Notes: a model not told the origin generated them from the sequence alone. Numbered from the stretch's first letter, positions 12,677 to 21,629 are shown. The stretch: DNA of 64,000 nt from Deltaproteobacteria bacterium (GCA_017644045.1 JAEPMI010000005.1:186001-250000), one strand, 5' to 3'. Numbers and translations are program-made.

Positions 12677-14074
12677 ATGGGAGCAGCGATTGCGCTCGTC
12701 CGCGAGCATCACGAAACCTACCGGCAGGCAGCACACGAGCTCGACCCAGCCAGAGCGCATCGGGAGCTCCTGACGCTGGCTCGGCGCCGAGCCGCGGACG
12801 ATGTGGCCATGCTCGAGCCACTGCTCGTGGCCCACGAGGGCCGCGTCCACGAGGTGCTCGGGCTCGGAAGCTTTCAGGAGTACTGCTCGCGGCTCTTCGG
12901 TTGGTGTGGGCGCACGACGCGTGAGCGACTTCGTGTCGCGAAGGCGATGCGCAAGCTTCCGGAGATGCGTGAGCGCTGGGCAGCCGGCGAGCTGACGTAT
13001 TCGGTGGTGCGTGAGCTGACGCGGGTCGCGACACCAGAGGTCGAGGACGAGTGGCTCGCGTGGGCCAGCGGCGACGGCGTCCGCCGAACCGTTCGGGAGG
13101 TCGCGCAAACGGTTGCGCGGCACTCGTCCGGCTCCAAGCCGAGCGACCCGCCGGCCCCCTTCGAAGAGCAGACGGTGACGGTGGCGCTACGGATGAGCGG
13201 CAGCGAAGCCGCTCGCTACTCGGAAGCCCGCGCGGAACCGACGCGGCGCCTCGGCCAGTCCGTCGACGACGAGACGTTTGCGCGAATGCTCGTCGATGCG
13301 TTCCTCGCGAATCCATCGGCAGACGTAGATTCCGGGCGCGCTCCAAACCAAGTCCGCATGACCGTATGCGAACGCTGCGGCGCGACCGAGCGGCAAGCAG
13401 GCGCGGAGGGGTTGGTAAAGGTCGACCCGAAGATTGGCGAGCGAGCGCTCTGCGACGCGCAGGTGCTCCGAGCTGGTCAACGGTCTGCCCAGTCCGTGCC
13501 GCCAGCCACACGCCGGTCGGTCGTTCAGCGCGACCAAGGGAAGTGCGCGGTGCCCGGCTGTCGTCATGCCGCGTTTGTGGAGGTGCATCACGTCGCGCGC
13601 CGCGCTGATGCCGGAAGCCACGACAGCGGCAACTTGGTGAGCCTCTGCTCGGTCCATCACGACGCCGCGCATCGCGGCCGGCTCGTCATTCGCACCGGAC
13701 CCGACGACGGCGCGTTCACGTTCGAGCGCGCCGACGGCCAGCCCTACGGAGCCTTGGCGAACGGACTCTCCGGCTGCGCTGCAGCGGCGCGGACCTTCCG
13801 CGTTGCCGTCGACCGAACCGGTAGCGAGCTGCGCGCCCGAGTCGAGGCGGACCGCGCCAGAGAATCCAGCGTGGCCCACGTGGGCCACGAAGCCGGCCCG
13901 GCCATCCCCGTACCGCTCATCGAGCAAGTCGTGAGTCTGCTGACGGCGATGGGATACCGAAAGCACGAATCGCGGACATTGGTGAACCGGGCGATCGCAG
14001 GGAGTGAGCTCCCGAGGAATCGCTCGCCCACCACGGAGGAGTTGCTGCGAGCCTCGCTGCGCGCCGGAGGGTGA
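12677..14074 (+). CDS. HNH endonuclease domain protein (DUF222-like, 13E12-type)
   Basis: 465 residues. The start ATG at 12677 follows a good ribosome site AAAGGGG (12664-12670), and TAGTGT at 12651-12656 is a possible -10. The N-terminal part is helical and resembles DUF222-type regions (HEVLGLGSFQEYC..., TYSVVRELTRVA). The HNH nuclease motif follows: CAVPGCRH, FVEVHHV (His304-His305), SLCSVHHDAAHRG (His327-His328). The last 60 residues (EQVVSLLTAMGYRKHESRTLVNRA) resemble the RuvA C-terminal helical domain. Proteins of this type are widespread, often multi-copy, and of unclear role; mobility or DNA recognition is inferred. It ends 58 nt from the 3' end of tRNA-Ser(GCT), a common insertion site. 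Confidence 0.85.
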   Translation: MGAAIALVREHHETYRQAAHELDPARAHRELLTLARRRAADDVAMLEPLLVAHEGRVHEVLGLGSFQEYCSRLFGWCGRTTRERLRVAKAMRKLPEMRERWAAGELTYSVVRELTRVATPEVEDEWLAWASGDGVRRTVREVAQTVARHSSGSKPSDPPAPFEEQTVTVALRMSGSEAARYSEARAEPTRRLGQSVDDETFARMLVDAFLANPSADVDSGRAPNQVRMTVCERCGATERQAGAEGLVKVDPKIGERALCDAQVLRAGQRSAQSVPPATRRSVVQRDQGKCAVPGCRHAAFVEVHHVARRADAGSHDSGNLVSLCSVHHDAAHRGRLVIRTGPDDGAFTFERADGQPYGALANGLSGCAAAARTFRVAVDRTGSELRARVEADRARESSVAHVGHEAGPAIPVPLIEQVVSLLTAMGYRKHESRTLVNRAIAGSELPRNRSPTTEELLRASLRAGG

Positions 14075-14101
14075 GCGGCCCCGACATGACCTCGCGCCAC
14101 G

Positions 14102-14129
14102 AAAAAAGGCCCCGGCGGAAGCCGGGGCC
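14102..14129 (-). terminator. Intrinsic terminator of tRNA-Ser(GCT)
   Basis: Perfect 9-bp stem GGCCCCGGC / GCCGGGGCC with a 4-nt loop; on the minus strand it is followed by six Ts (14107-14102). It starts 4 nt after the tRNA. Confidence 0.85.
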
Positions 14130-14132
14130 CGT

Positions 14133-14225
<93 letters not shown>

Positions 14226-14324
14226 TAGGTCTCCTTCGGCGGCCTCTCGGCTCGCGTCCGGACGTGCGCTCTGGCAAAGAACCCGCGAAGCCCTAGAAGC
14301 ACTAGCGACCTCGGCGAGGCAGCT

Positions 14325-14353
14325 TGGATAGTCCCGCGTCGCCGCCCTGTCAA
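14325..14353 (-). promoter_or_regulatory. Promoter of tRNA-Ser(GCT)
   Basis: Minus strand: perfect TTGACA, 17-nt spacer, TATCCA. The leader to the mature tRNA would be about 90 nt. It lies in front of, and opposite to, the TIMP-like gene. Confidence 0.6.
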
Positions 14354-14392
14354 CGACTGGACGTCGCTCAACCCCCGGACCGAGAGGAATTC

Positions 14393-15034
14393 ATGCGAAG
14401 CGCGCTCTTCACCCTGGCTCTGACCCTCCTCACCGTGGCCTCGGCCGCTTTCCTCGCTCCCACGCGAGCGTCCGCCTGCTCGTGCATGCAGCAGTCGCCC
14501 GCAGATGCGGCGGCGAGCGCCGACGCCATCTTCGAGGGACGGGTGGTGACGGTCGAGGCGCCCCCCGAGGGCGACCAGAGCACGCCGGTTCGAGTCACCG
14601 TGCACGTGACCCAGCAGTGGAAGGGCGTGTCCACCGAAGACGTCGAGCTGACCACCGCGCCGAACTCGGCGATGTGCGGCTACAACTTCGAGCTCGATCA
14701 GGTCTACCTGATCTACGCCTACGCGGAGGACGGCGGCCTGGGCGTGAGCCTGTGCAGCCGCACTCAGCCGGCCGACCAGGCCGACGAGGACCGCACCCAC
14801 CTCGGGCCGGGGACGACGCCGGTCGATCCGAACGCCGAGGACCCCGGCACGCCGGGCAGCGACGAAGGCAGCAGCGACGGCACCACCGAGGACGACGGCT
14901 CCGAGGGCGGAACCGTCTCCGCGGGCGCGAGCGCCCAGGCCGGCTGCGCGAGCTGCGCGGCGAGCGGTACCGAAGGCCTGCCCGCCCTACTCGTCCCCGG
15001 TCTGCTCTTCGGGCTCGCGCTCCGTCGGCGCTGA
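14393..15034 (+). CDS. TIMP/NTR-like secreted protein with MYXO-CTERM tail
   Basis: 213 residues from the ATG at 14393, preceded by GAGAGGA. The signal peptide ends RASA, so the mature chain begins Cys29-Ser-Cys31. An N-terminal Cys-x-Cys directly after cleavage is the hallmark of TIMP (tissue inhibitor of metalloproteinases)-like NTR domains, where the first Cys binds the zinc of the target protease. The domain continues with ADAIFEGRVVTVE, HVTQQWKGV and MCGYNFELDQVYLIYA. An acidic Ser/Thr-rich linker leads to a MYXO-CTERM tail (CASCAASG, hydrophobic helix, final RRR), which predicts cell-surface sorting. Inhibitor activity is inferred only. Its last 48 nt overlap the convergent hydrolase gene. 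Confidence 0.85.
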   Translation: MRSALFTLALTLLTVASAAFLAPTRASACSCMQQSPADAAASADAIFEGRVVTVEAPPEGDQSTPVRVTVHVTQQWKGVSTEDVELTTAPNSAMCGYNFELDQVYLIYAYAEDGGLGVSLCSRTQPADQADEDRTHLGPGTTPVDPNAEDPGTPGSDEGSSDGTTEDDGSEGGTVSAGASAQAGCASCAASGTEGLPALLVPGLLFGLALRRR

Positions 15035-15799
15035 GCACGCGCGCTGGAGCCGGCCGGAGTCCACGATCGCGCCCCAGAGCTCTTCCCACACCGGCCACCG
15101 GTGACCGCCGGCGCCGACGAGCACGTCGCTCGGCGGCACCGCGCGGGACGCGAGCCGGTGGCCGTCGCGGAAGCGGTCGGCCTCGCCGTACGCGAGCACG
15201 AGCGGAGTGGCCTCGGTGTCTCGCGTGGCGAGCCAGCGCCAGATCCGGTCGAAGGGTTCTTCGGCAGGGACGTCGACCTGCTCGGGCCAGCCGGCGCCTT
15301 CCACCGTGGCGACCTGATCCACGTCGCCCAGGTAGGGCGCGAGGAGGATCAGGCCATCGACACGGACCGGCTCGGCGGAGGAGAGCGCCAACGAACCCAG
15401 CCCGCCGAGAGAGATGCCGACCAGCCAGAGCTGGTCGTAGCCCGCGGTCTCGGCGGGCTCGAGGACGTCCTCGACCAAGCGCGGCACCACCGACTGCTCG
15501 CGGTAGTAGCCGAAGTGCGCGTCGACGAGTCGCACGTCCGCGTCGACGTTCGCTGCGTGCAACCGATCGACGAAGCCGTGCTCGAGGTACGCCTCGGGCT
15601 CGTCTCCGATGCCCGGCAGGAAGGCGATCAGACAGCGCGCGCGCCCGCCCTCGGCGCGATCGCGCTCGAGCACCCGCAGCGTGCCCGTCGGCTTGTTCGC
15701 GCCGGGCGGGCTGCAGGCCCAAAGCGACGACGCCCACGCCGCCGTGACGGCGACGAGGGCGAGCGCGAGGACGAATGGCGTGCGCGCGAGACGGTACAC
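14987..15799 (-). CDS. Exported alpha/beta hydrolase
   Basis: 270 residues. The N-terminal hydrophobic signal ends SLWACSPPG; Cys29 could be a lipidation site although Trp at -2 is unusual, so it is exported but the lipid anchor is uncertain. The alpha/beta-hydrolase core shows CLIAFLPGIGD (oxyanion loop strand), WLVGISLGGLGS (nucleophile elbow, Ser in GISLG), APLVLAYGEADRF (Asp strand) and GAGGHRWPVW (catalytic His). Substrate is unknown; esterase or lipase-like activity is likely. It begins 35 nt after the aldolase gene on the same strand and could be read with it. The 3' end overlaps the TIMP-like gene by 48 nt. Confidence 0.85.
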   Translation of the reverse strand: MYRLARTPFVLALALVAVTAAWASSLWACSPPGANKPTGTLRVLERDRAEGGRARCLIAFLPGIGDEPEAYLEHGFVDRLHAANVDADVRLVDAHFGYYREQSVVPRLVEDVLEPAETAGYDQLWLVGISLGGLGSLALSSAEPVRVDGLILLAPYLGDVDQVATVEGAGWPEQVDVPAEEPFDRIWRWLATRDTEATPLVLAYGEADRFRDGHRLASRAVPPSDVLVGAGGHRWPVWEELWGAIVDSGRLQRACSAPTEREPEEQTGDE

Positions 15800-15834
15800 C
15801 GGTCGGGTGTGGGGTCGGCGGCGCGCGCGTTCAA

Positions 15835-16743
15835 CTACGCCTTGGCGTAGATGTCCATGATGTCGTGGAGGAGCTGGATCGACTCGCCGTGCTCACGCTG
15901 GAAGGCGTTGCGGCCGACGATCGAGCCGAAGCCACCGCCGGCGGCGATGTTCTGGATCTCCTCGATGACCGCGTCGCGGCCCTTCGCGGCGCCGCCGCTG
16001 AAGATGACGATGCGCTTGCCGTCGAAGCAGGACTGCACGACGTGGCGGATGCGCTCCTCGAGGGTCGCGATCGGGATGCTCTCGTAGTGCTTCTTCGCGG
16101 CGTCCTGCCAGACGACATCCGTCGGCGGCTTCACCTTCACGATGTGCGCGCCGAGCTGGCAGGCGATCTGCGCGGCGTAGGCGATCACGTCGACGGAGGT
16201 CTCGGCCTCCTTGGGCATCTGGCCGCGGGCGTAGGACCAGACGATGGTCGGCAGGCCGACGCTGCGGGCCTCGGCGATGAGGTCGCGGAGGTCCTGGTAC
16301 ATCTGGTTCCGGTGCTCGGAGCCCGGGTAGATGGTGTAGCCGATGGCGCTGCAGCCGAGCCGGAGCGCGTCCTCGACGTTCGAGGTGAGCGCGGAGCAGG
16401 GGCTCTCGGGGCCACCGAGGCTGTCGCTGTTGTTCACCTTGAGGATGAGCGGGATCGCGCCGGCGTACTCGTGGGCGATCGCCTCGATGAAGCCGAGCGG
16501 CGCCGCGTAGCCGTTGCAGCCGGACTCGACCGCGAGCTTCGCGTGGTAAGCCGGATCGTAGCCGGGCGGGTTCGGACCGAAGGTGCGCGCCGGGCCGTGC
16601 TCGAAGCCCTGGTCGACGGGGAGAATGACGAGCTTGCCGGTCCCACCGAGGCGACCGTGCATGAGCAGGCGGCGCATGTTGCCGATCACGCCCGGGTTCT
16701 CTCCAGCGTAGTTCGCGAGGATCTTCGAAACGGCTTCCGTCAT
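15835..16743 (-). CDS. fbaB: Class I fructose-bisphosphate aldolase (DhnA/FbaB type)
   Basis: 302 residues. Cleaves fructose 1,6-bisphosphate to DHAP and glyceraldehyde 3-phosphate, or the reverse in gluconeogenesis. It matches the archaeal-type class I family: LVILPVDQGFEHGP, KVNNSDSLGG, GCSAIGYTIYPGSE, HIVKVKPP (the lysine here is the likely Schiff-base residue), and the phosphate-binding KRIVIFSGGAAKG and GGGFGSIVGRNAFQR. Start ATG at 16743 has GGAGGAG 7 nt upstream; a TTG six bases earlier sits too close to that site. A possible promoter lies at 16797-16825. The exported hydrolase follows after 35 nt. Confidence 0.95.
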   Translation of the reverse strand: MTEAVSKILANYAGENPGVIGNMRRLLMHGRLGGTGKLVILPVDQGFEHGPARTFGPNPPGYDPAYHAKLAVESGCNGYAAPLGFIEAIAHEYAGAIPLILKVNNSDSLGGPESPCSALTSNVEDALRLGCSAIGYTIYPGSEHRNQMYQDLRDLIAEARSVGLPTIVWSYARGQMPKEAETSVDVIAYAAQIACQLGAHIVKVKPPTDVVWQDAAKKHYESIPIATLEERIRHVVQSCFDGKRIVIFSGGAAKGRDAVIEEIQNIAAGGGFGSIVGRNAFQREHGESIQLLHDIMDIYAKA

Positions 16744-16796
16744 GTCCAAACTCCTCCGCCCCGGTGGTGCGCGTGCGCGCGGGCGGTGTGGGGGCG

Positions 16797-16825
16797 TGTA
16801 TGCCTGGCTCTCGGCCCTCGCGCAA
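16797..16825 (-). promoter_or_regulatory. Possible aldolase promoter
   Basis: Minus strand: TTGCGC, 17-nt spacer, CATACA, about 54 nt before the aldolase ATG. Matches to consensus are partial. Confidence 0.3.
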
Positions 16826-16865
16826 CGGACTTTGGCCCGTGAATGCTGCGAAATCCCACGACCCC

Positions 16866-16887
16866 GCCGGCCCGCTGAGGGGCCGGC
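16866..16887 (-). terminator. Hairpin after tRNA-Ser(TGA)
   Basis: 8-bp stem GCCGGCCC / GGGCCGGC with a 6-nt loop, 13 nt after the tRNA 3' end. There is no U-run, so it is a weak terminator candidate between the tRNA and the aldolase gene. Confidence 0.4.
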
Positions 16888-16898
16888 GAGGCAGGGTC

Positions 16899-16987
<89 letters not shown>

Positions 16988-17012
16988 AGACGGCCCGATG
17001 GGCCGACGCGGC

Positions 17013-17021
17013 TCGATAGCA
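17013..17021 (-). promoter_or_regulatory. Extended -10 for tRNA-Ser(TGA)
   Basis: Minus strand TGC-TATCGA about 25 nt before the mature tRNA. The same TGCTA pattern precedes the SRP RNA and tRNA-Ser(CGA). A short CGGCCC/GGGCCG hairpin lies between it and the tRNA. Confidence 0.4.
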
Positions 17022-17134
17022 CGAGTCCGAGCGGTCGACGAAGCGAGTGCGAAGGGCCGCCCGAGCGGGACATCGACGGCTCGGGCCCTCATGAGCCCGA
17101 TTCACCGGAGCGTGACCTACCCCGGGCATGGGAA

Positions 17135-17143
17135 TGCTAGGCT
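17135..17143 (+). promoter_or_regulatory. Extended -10 element of the lipoprotein gene at 17151
   Basis: TGC-TAGGCT ends 7 nt before the ATG, so the transcript would be nearly leaderless. Confidence 0.4.
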
Positions 17144-17150
17144 TGTCGGC

Positions 17151-18266
17151 ATGTGTGGTCGTGCGGCAAGAACCCTCTTGGCGATGGTTCTCCTGGCGGG
17201 GTGTGCATCTGGCGGAGGGGGAGGAGACACCACCACCCGGCGCGACGCCGGTCCCCCGGACCTGAGCTCGCCGAGCAGCTGCGAGCCGGCCTGCATTCCA
17301 CCGGAGATGTGTGTCGCCGGTGCGTGCGTGGATCCCGGCGTGGATGCCGACATGGACGGGATCCCGGCCTCCCAGGACTGCGATGACGCGAACGGCGCCG
17401 TCGGCCGCATGGCCGAGCGGGTCTGCTCGGGAGCCTGCGGCGCCGGGGTGGAGCAGTGTTCCGACGGTGTCTGGGGCTCCTGCTCCGCGCCCACCGAGTG
17501 CGACTGCTCCGACGGTGACCCGCCTCGTTCGATCGCCTGCCCCGGCTGCGGCACCCAGCAGCAGGTCTGCATGGGCGGGGTGTGGGTCGACGACGGCTCC
17601 TGCGTGACCACCGGCGATGGCTGCAACCCCGGCGAGAGCCGCGGCGGCACCTCGTGCGGCATGTGCGGCACGGCCTCGGAGATCTGCGACCTGAGCTGCA
17701 ACTGGCAGGCGGGCGCCTGCGAGGGCGAGACCGGCGAGTGCACGCCGGGCGAGATCGACGAAGAGATGGAGTCCTGTGGCAGCTGCGGCGACGGGACGCG
17801 CACCCGGACCCGGAGCTGTGGCGCCGGCTGCAGCTGGGGCGCCTGGGGGTCGTGGGGATCGTGCAGCACCGGCAGCGGCTCGGGCGAATGCAGCCCCGGC
17901 ATGACCGACACCGAGACCCGGCCCTGTGGCAACTGCGGCACCGAGAGGCGAACCCGCTCCTGCACGAGCAGCTGCACGTGGGGCTCGTGGGGCAGCTGGA
18001 GCTGCTCGGGCGAGGGTACCTGCGCCCCCGGATCGACCCGCAACTGCTCGGGAGCCACCGCAAGCGGCTGCGTCCACCAGGTCTGCACCTCGAGCTGCAA
18101 CTGGGGCGCCTGCCAGCTCAAGCCGGGCAACGCCTGCAACTGGACCAGCGACTCGGGTGTGAACGGTGGCCGCTACCGCTGCTGCGGCAGCAACGCCTGG
18201 CAGTTCTGCCTGAGCAGCTGCCAGTGGAGCACCGCTTGTGAGAGCGGCTGCGGCTGCGGCTGCTGA
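17151..18266 (+). CDS. Cys/Trp-rich surface lipoprotein with thrombospondin-1-like repeats
   Basis: 371 residues. The signal MCGRAARTLLAMVLLAGC ends in a lipobox (Cys18), followed by Gly and a Thr/Arg/Asp linker. The body has about 50 Cys. Recurring units such as ACPGCGTQQQVC, SCGSCGDGTRTRTRSCG and CSWGAWGSWGSC resemble thrombospondin type-1 repeats (W-x-x-W, C-x-x-x-C), and the N-terminal part has a calcium-type DADMDGIPASQDCDDANGA element. The end is CESGCGCGC. It is likely a disulfide-rich, surface-exposed binding protein; its ligand is unknown. The upstream open frame is ignored because it overlaps tRNA-Ser(TGA) control sequence and lacks a signal. Confidence 0.85.
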   Translation: MCGRAARTLLAMVLLAGCASGGGGGDTTTRRDAGPPDLSSPSSCEPACIPPEMCVAGACVDPGVDADMDGIPASQDCDDANGAVGRMAERVCSGACGAGVEQCSDGVWGSCSAPTECDCSDGDPPRSIACPGCGTQQQVCMGGVWVDDGSCVTTGDGCNPGESRGGTSCGMCGTASEICDLSCNWQAGACEGETGECTPGEIDEEMESCGSCGDGTRTRTRSCGAGCSWGAWGSWGSCSTGSGSGECSPGMTDTETRPCGNCGTERRTRSCTSSCTWGSWGSWSCSGEGTCAPGSTRNCSGATASGCVHQVCTSSCNWGACQLKPGNACNWTSDSGVNGGRYRCCGSNAWQFCLSSCQWSTACESGCGCGC

Positions 18267-18286
18267 CCCGGACCGAGCCGCGAAGT

Positions 18287-18336
18287 CCGCTCACCTCGAT
18301 CCGTAGTGGATTGGACCCTGTCGTGAGCGGGGTTTT
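18287..18336 (+). terminator. Terminator candidate after the Cys/Trp-rich lipoprotein
   Basis: Stem CCGCTCAC (18287-18294) / GTGAGCGG (18323-18330) followed by GGTTTT. The 28-nt loop contains a smaller ATCC/GGAT pairing. It lies between the lipoprotein and the acyl-CoA synthetase. Confidence 0.4.
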
Positions 18337-18390
18337 CGGGTACCATCGCCGCCGCCGTCGAGTGGGGCGGCGTGACCGGAAGAGGGGACC

Positions 18391-20151
18391 GTGGCTAGCG
18401 ACACCATCTGCAAGCGACTGCTGAAGAACGTGGCGGAGCGCCCGCACGCGCCCGCGTACTACGTGCGCGAAGGGGGCGTCTGGAAGGCGACGAGCTGGGC
18501 CTCCTACGGCCGCGAGGTCTCGAGAGCCGCGCGCGCGCTGATCAGCCTGGGCTTCGAGCCGGGGCAGACCGTGACCATTCTCGGCTTCAACCGGCCGGAG
18601 TGGGTGATCATGGACATCGCCTGCATGGCGGCTGGCGGTGCGCCCGCCGGCATCTACACGACCTGCTCGCCGGAAGAGGTCGCGTACATCGTGAAGCACT
18701 CCGCCTCGCCGGTGATCCTCGTCGAGAACGAGGACCAGCACGCGAAGATCAAGGCCGAGCGCGAGAACCTGCCCGACCTGAAGCACGTCGTGGTGATGAA
18801 GGGCTCGAAGGCCGACGACGGCGCGATGACCTGGGACGACTTCCTGGCCCTCGGCGACGAGGTGCCGGAGTCCGACTACGAGGCGCGCATCGACGCGCTC
18901 GAGCCCGACGGGCTGGCGACGCTCATCTACACCTCCGGCACCACCGGCCCGCCCAAGGGCGTGATGCTCTCGCACCGCAACCTCTCCTGGACCGCCTCGG
19001 CGGCGAAGGACCTGGTCTCGATGCAGGCGACCGACGTGTCGCTGAGCTACCTGCCGCTCTCGCACATCGCCGAGCAGATGTTCACGATCCACGGGCCGAT
19101 CACGAGCGGCTCGTCGGTCTACTTCGCCGAGTCGATCGACGCGGTCCCGGAGAACCTCAAGGAGGTCCAGCCGACCGTCTTCTTCGGCGTGCCCCGCATC
19201 TGGGAGAAGTTCCACGCCGGCATCGCCGCGAAGCTCAAGCAGGCGACCGGCGTGAAGGCCTCGCTGGTGAAGTGGGCCATGGGCGTCGGCGAGCGCGCCG
19301 CCCGCGACCGCATGGCCGGCCGCAAGCCCGGCGGCATGAGCTACTTCCTCGCCAACAAGCTGATCTACTCGAAGCTCAAGCCTGCGGTCGGTCTCGGCCG
19401 CGCGCGCGTCTGCGTCAGCGGCGCCGCGCCCATCGCGCGCGAGGTCCTGGAGTTCTTCGCGCAGCTCGACATCATCATTCTCGAGGTCTACGGCCAGTCC
19501 GAGGACACCGGGCCCACGTCCTTCAACCAGCCGCATGCCTTCAAGTTCGGCACGGTCGGTCCGCCCATCCCTGGCGTGGAGGTCTCCATCGCCGAGGACG
19601 ACGAGATCCTCGTGAAGGGCCCGAACGTCTTCATGGGCTACTACAAGGACGAGGACGCCACGAACGAGACGCTCTCGGGCGAGTGGCTCCACAGCGGTGA
19701 CCTGGGCGCCTTCGACGGCAAGTTCCTGAAGATCATCGGCCGCAAGAAGGAGATCATCATCACCGCCGGCGGCAAGAACGTGACGCCGAAGAACATCGAG
19801 TCCGCCCTCAAGAACCACGAGATGATCAACGAAGCGGTCGTCATCGGTGACCGGCGCAAGTTCCTCTCGGCGCTCGTGACGATCGATCCCGACGCGGCGG
19901 AAGCGTGGGCGAAGGCGAACGGGGGCTCCGCCGCCACGATTCACGAGGACGCCAAGCTCGAGGCCGACATCCAGAAGCACGTGGACGAGATGAACGCCAA
20001 GTTCGCTCGCGTGGAGCAGATCAAGAAGTTCACCATCCTCCCGCGGAACTTCACCGTGGAGGACGGGGAGCTCACGCCGACGCTCAAGGTGAAGCGCCGG
20101 ATCGTCAACGATCACTTCGCTGACGAGATCGAGGCGATGTACGCCGACTGA
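18391..20151 (+). CDS. Long-chain acyl-CoA synthetase (AMP-forming)
   Basis: 586 residues. Activates a fatty acid through an acyl-adenylate to the CoA thioester. ANL-superfamily motifs are intact: LIYTSGTTGPPKGVMLSHRN (P-loop, near residue 180), SYLPLSHIAEQ, EVYGQSEDTGPTSFN (adenine-binding), GEWLHSGDLGAFDGKFLKIIGRKKEIIIT (hinge Asp and Lys) and NVTPKNIESALKNHEMI. The long form and its C-terminus (FTVEDGELTPTLKVKRRIV) match FadD15-like bacterial long-chain ligases, where the Lys before the last segment is the adenylation lysine. Start is GTG at 18391 after AGAGGGG. It overlaps the transporter gene by one nucleotide. Confidence 0.93.
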   Translation: MASDTICKRLLKNVAERPHAPAYYVREGGVWKATSWASYGREVSRAARALISLGFEPGQTVTILGFNRPEWVIMDIACMAAGGAPAGIYTTCSPEEVAYIVKHSASPVILVENEDQHAKIKAERENLPDLKHVVVMKGSKADDGAMTWDDFLALGDEVPESDYEARIDALEPDGLATLIYTSGTTGPPKGVMLSHRNLSWTASAAKDLVSMQATDVSLSYLPLSHIAEQMFTIHGPITSGSSVYFAESIDAVPENLKEVQPTVFFGVPRIWEKFHAGIAAKLKQATGVKASLVKWAMGVGERAARDRMAGRKPGGMSYFLANKLIYSKLKPAVGLGRARVCVSGAAPIAREVLEFFAQLDIIILEVYGQSEDTGPTSFNQPHAFKFGTVGPPIPGVEVSIAEDDEILVKGPNVFMGYYKDEDATNETLSGEWLHSGDLGAFDGKFLKIIGRKKEIIITAGGKNVTPKNIESALKNHEMINEAVVIGDRRKFLSALVTIDPDAAEAWAKANGGSAATIHEDAKLEADIQKHVDEMNAKFARVEQIKKFTILPRNFTVEDGELTPTLKVKRRIVNDHFADEIEAMYAD

Positions 20152-21611
20152 TGAGGGGCTTCGCCTCGCGGCTCACCGCGGCTCTGCTGCTGGCGCTGTC
20201 GGTGGGCCTCGCCCTCGGGTTCGCGGGGCGGGGCGCTCGCGTCGCGGCGCAGGAAGAGAGCGCCGAGGGCGCCGAGACATCCGACGACGGTGCAGCGGCG
20301 AGCGACGGTGAACGCATCGAGCTCGCGCAGCTCCGGGCGGACGCCGCGCCGGTCCCGTGGTGGCAGCGGCTGATCTCGCTCTTCGGGATCGGCGCGCTCC
20401 TGCTCTTCGCGTGGGGACTGAGCTCGCACCGGCGGGAGTTCCCGTGGCGCATCGTGCTCTGGGGGCTGGGGCTGCAGCTGACCTTCGCGCTCTTCATTCT
20501 CGAGACCAGCGCGGGCCTATGGGTGTTCTCGGCGATCAACGAGGGCGTCGTCACGCTGCTCGACCTGACCGAGGAGGGGAGCCGCTTCATCTTCGGGAAC
20601 TACCTCGACCTCGAGTTCAGCTTCGCGCTGAAGGTGCTGCCCACCATCCTCTTCTTCTCGGCGCTGATGACCATCCTCTATCACCTCGGGGTCATGCAGA
20701 AGATCGTGCGCGGGCTCGCCTGGGTGATGCAGCGAACGATGGGCACCAGCGGCTCGGAGACCCTGAGCGCCGCGGCGAACATCTTCGTCGGCCAGACCGA
20801 GGCGCCGCTGGTCATCAAGCCCTACGTCGCGACCATGACCCTCTCCGAGCTGAACGCGGTGATGGTCGGTGGCTTCGCGACCGTCGCCGGCGGCGTGCTC
20901 GCGGCCTACGTCGGGATGCTCGAGTCGTCCTTCGCCGACATCGCCGGCCATCTCGTGGCGGCGAGCGTCATGAGCGCGCCGGCGGCGCTGGTCATCGCGA
21001 AGATCATGCTGCCCGAGACCGAGACCTCCGCGACTGCCGGCGGTGAGATCGACATGACCGTCGACAAGCCCGACGCGAACGTCATCGACGCCGCCGCGCG
21101 CGGCGCCGCGGAAGGGCTCAAGCTCGCGCTGAACGTCGGCGCGATGCTCCTCGCCTTCCTGGCGCTCGTCGCGCTCGCGGACCTCCTTCTCGCCCTCCCC
21201 GTCCACGCCTACAACTACTTCGCCCACGCCTCGGTGGACCCGGTCGGGCTGACCGACCTCCTCGGCTGGATCTTCTGGCCCGTGTCGTTCGTGATGGGCG
21301 TGGCCTTCGACGACTGCGCGACCGTGGGCTCGCTCCTCGGTGAGAAGCTCGTGCTGACCGAGTTCGTGGCCTACGCGCATCTCGGGGAGATCCTCCAGAG
21401 CGACCACCACCTGCAGCACCGCAGCGTGGTCATCGCGACCTACGCCCTCTGCGGCTTCGCGAACTTCGGCTCCATCGGCATCCAGATCGGCGGCATCAGC
21501 GGCATCGCCCCGAAGCGCCGCAGCGACCTGGCGAAGCTCGGTCTCCGAGCGATGATCGGCGGCACTCTGGCGGCCTGCCTCACGGCGACCATCGCCGGCC
21601 TGCTGGTCTAG
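20151..21611 (+). CDS. NupC-type concentrative nucleoside transporter
   Basis: 486 residues. Sodium- or proton-driven nucleoside uptake at the inner membrane is the family role. The CNT signature is present: GSETLSAAANIFVGQTEAPL then VIKPYVATMTLSEL, and later the gate-domain KRRSDLAKLGLRAMIGGTLA. Membrane segments begin at about residue 65. The first 65 residues are unusual for the family: a signal-like hydrophobic stretch followed by an acidic, Ala-rich segment (QEESAEGAETSDDGAAASDG), so the N-terminus may be an extra membrane helix or a cleaved signal. Starts inside the stop codon of the acyl-CoA synthetase gene, so the two form an operon although their roles are not obviously connected. 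Confidence 0.9.
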   Translation: MRGFASRLTAALLLALSVGLALGFAGRGARVAAQEESAEGAETSDDGAAASDGERIELAQLRADAAPVPWWQRLISLFGIGALLLFAWGLSSHRREFPWRIVLWGLGLQLTFALFILETSAGLWVFSAINEGVVTLLDLTEEGSRFIFGNYLDLEFSFALKVLPTILFFSALMTILYHLGVMQKIVRGLAWVMQRTMGTSGSETLSAAANIFVGQTEAPLVIKPYVATMTLSELNAVMVGGFATVAGGVLAAYVGMLESSFADIAGHLVAASVMSAPAALVIAKIMLPETETSATAGGEIDMTVDKPDANVIDAAARGAAEGLKLALNVGAMLLAFLALVALADLLLALPVHAYNYFAHASVDPVGLTDLLGWIFWPVSFVMGVAFDDCATVGSLLGEKLVLTEFVAYAHLGEILQSDHHLQHRSVVIATYALCGFANFGSIGIQIGGISGIAPKRRSDLAKLGLRAMIGGTLAACLTATIAGLLV

Positions 21612-21629
21612 CGCTCGAGAGCGACTGGC

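Noticed and set aside
16998-17150. N-terminal extension of the Cys/Trp-rich lipoprotein
   Set aside because: It overlaps the tRNA-Ser(TGA) promoter and would bury the lipoprotein signal 51 residues inside the chain.
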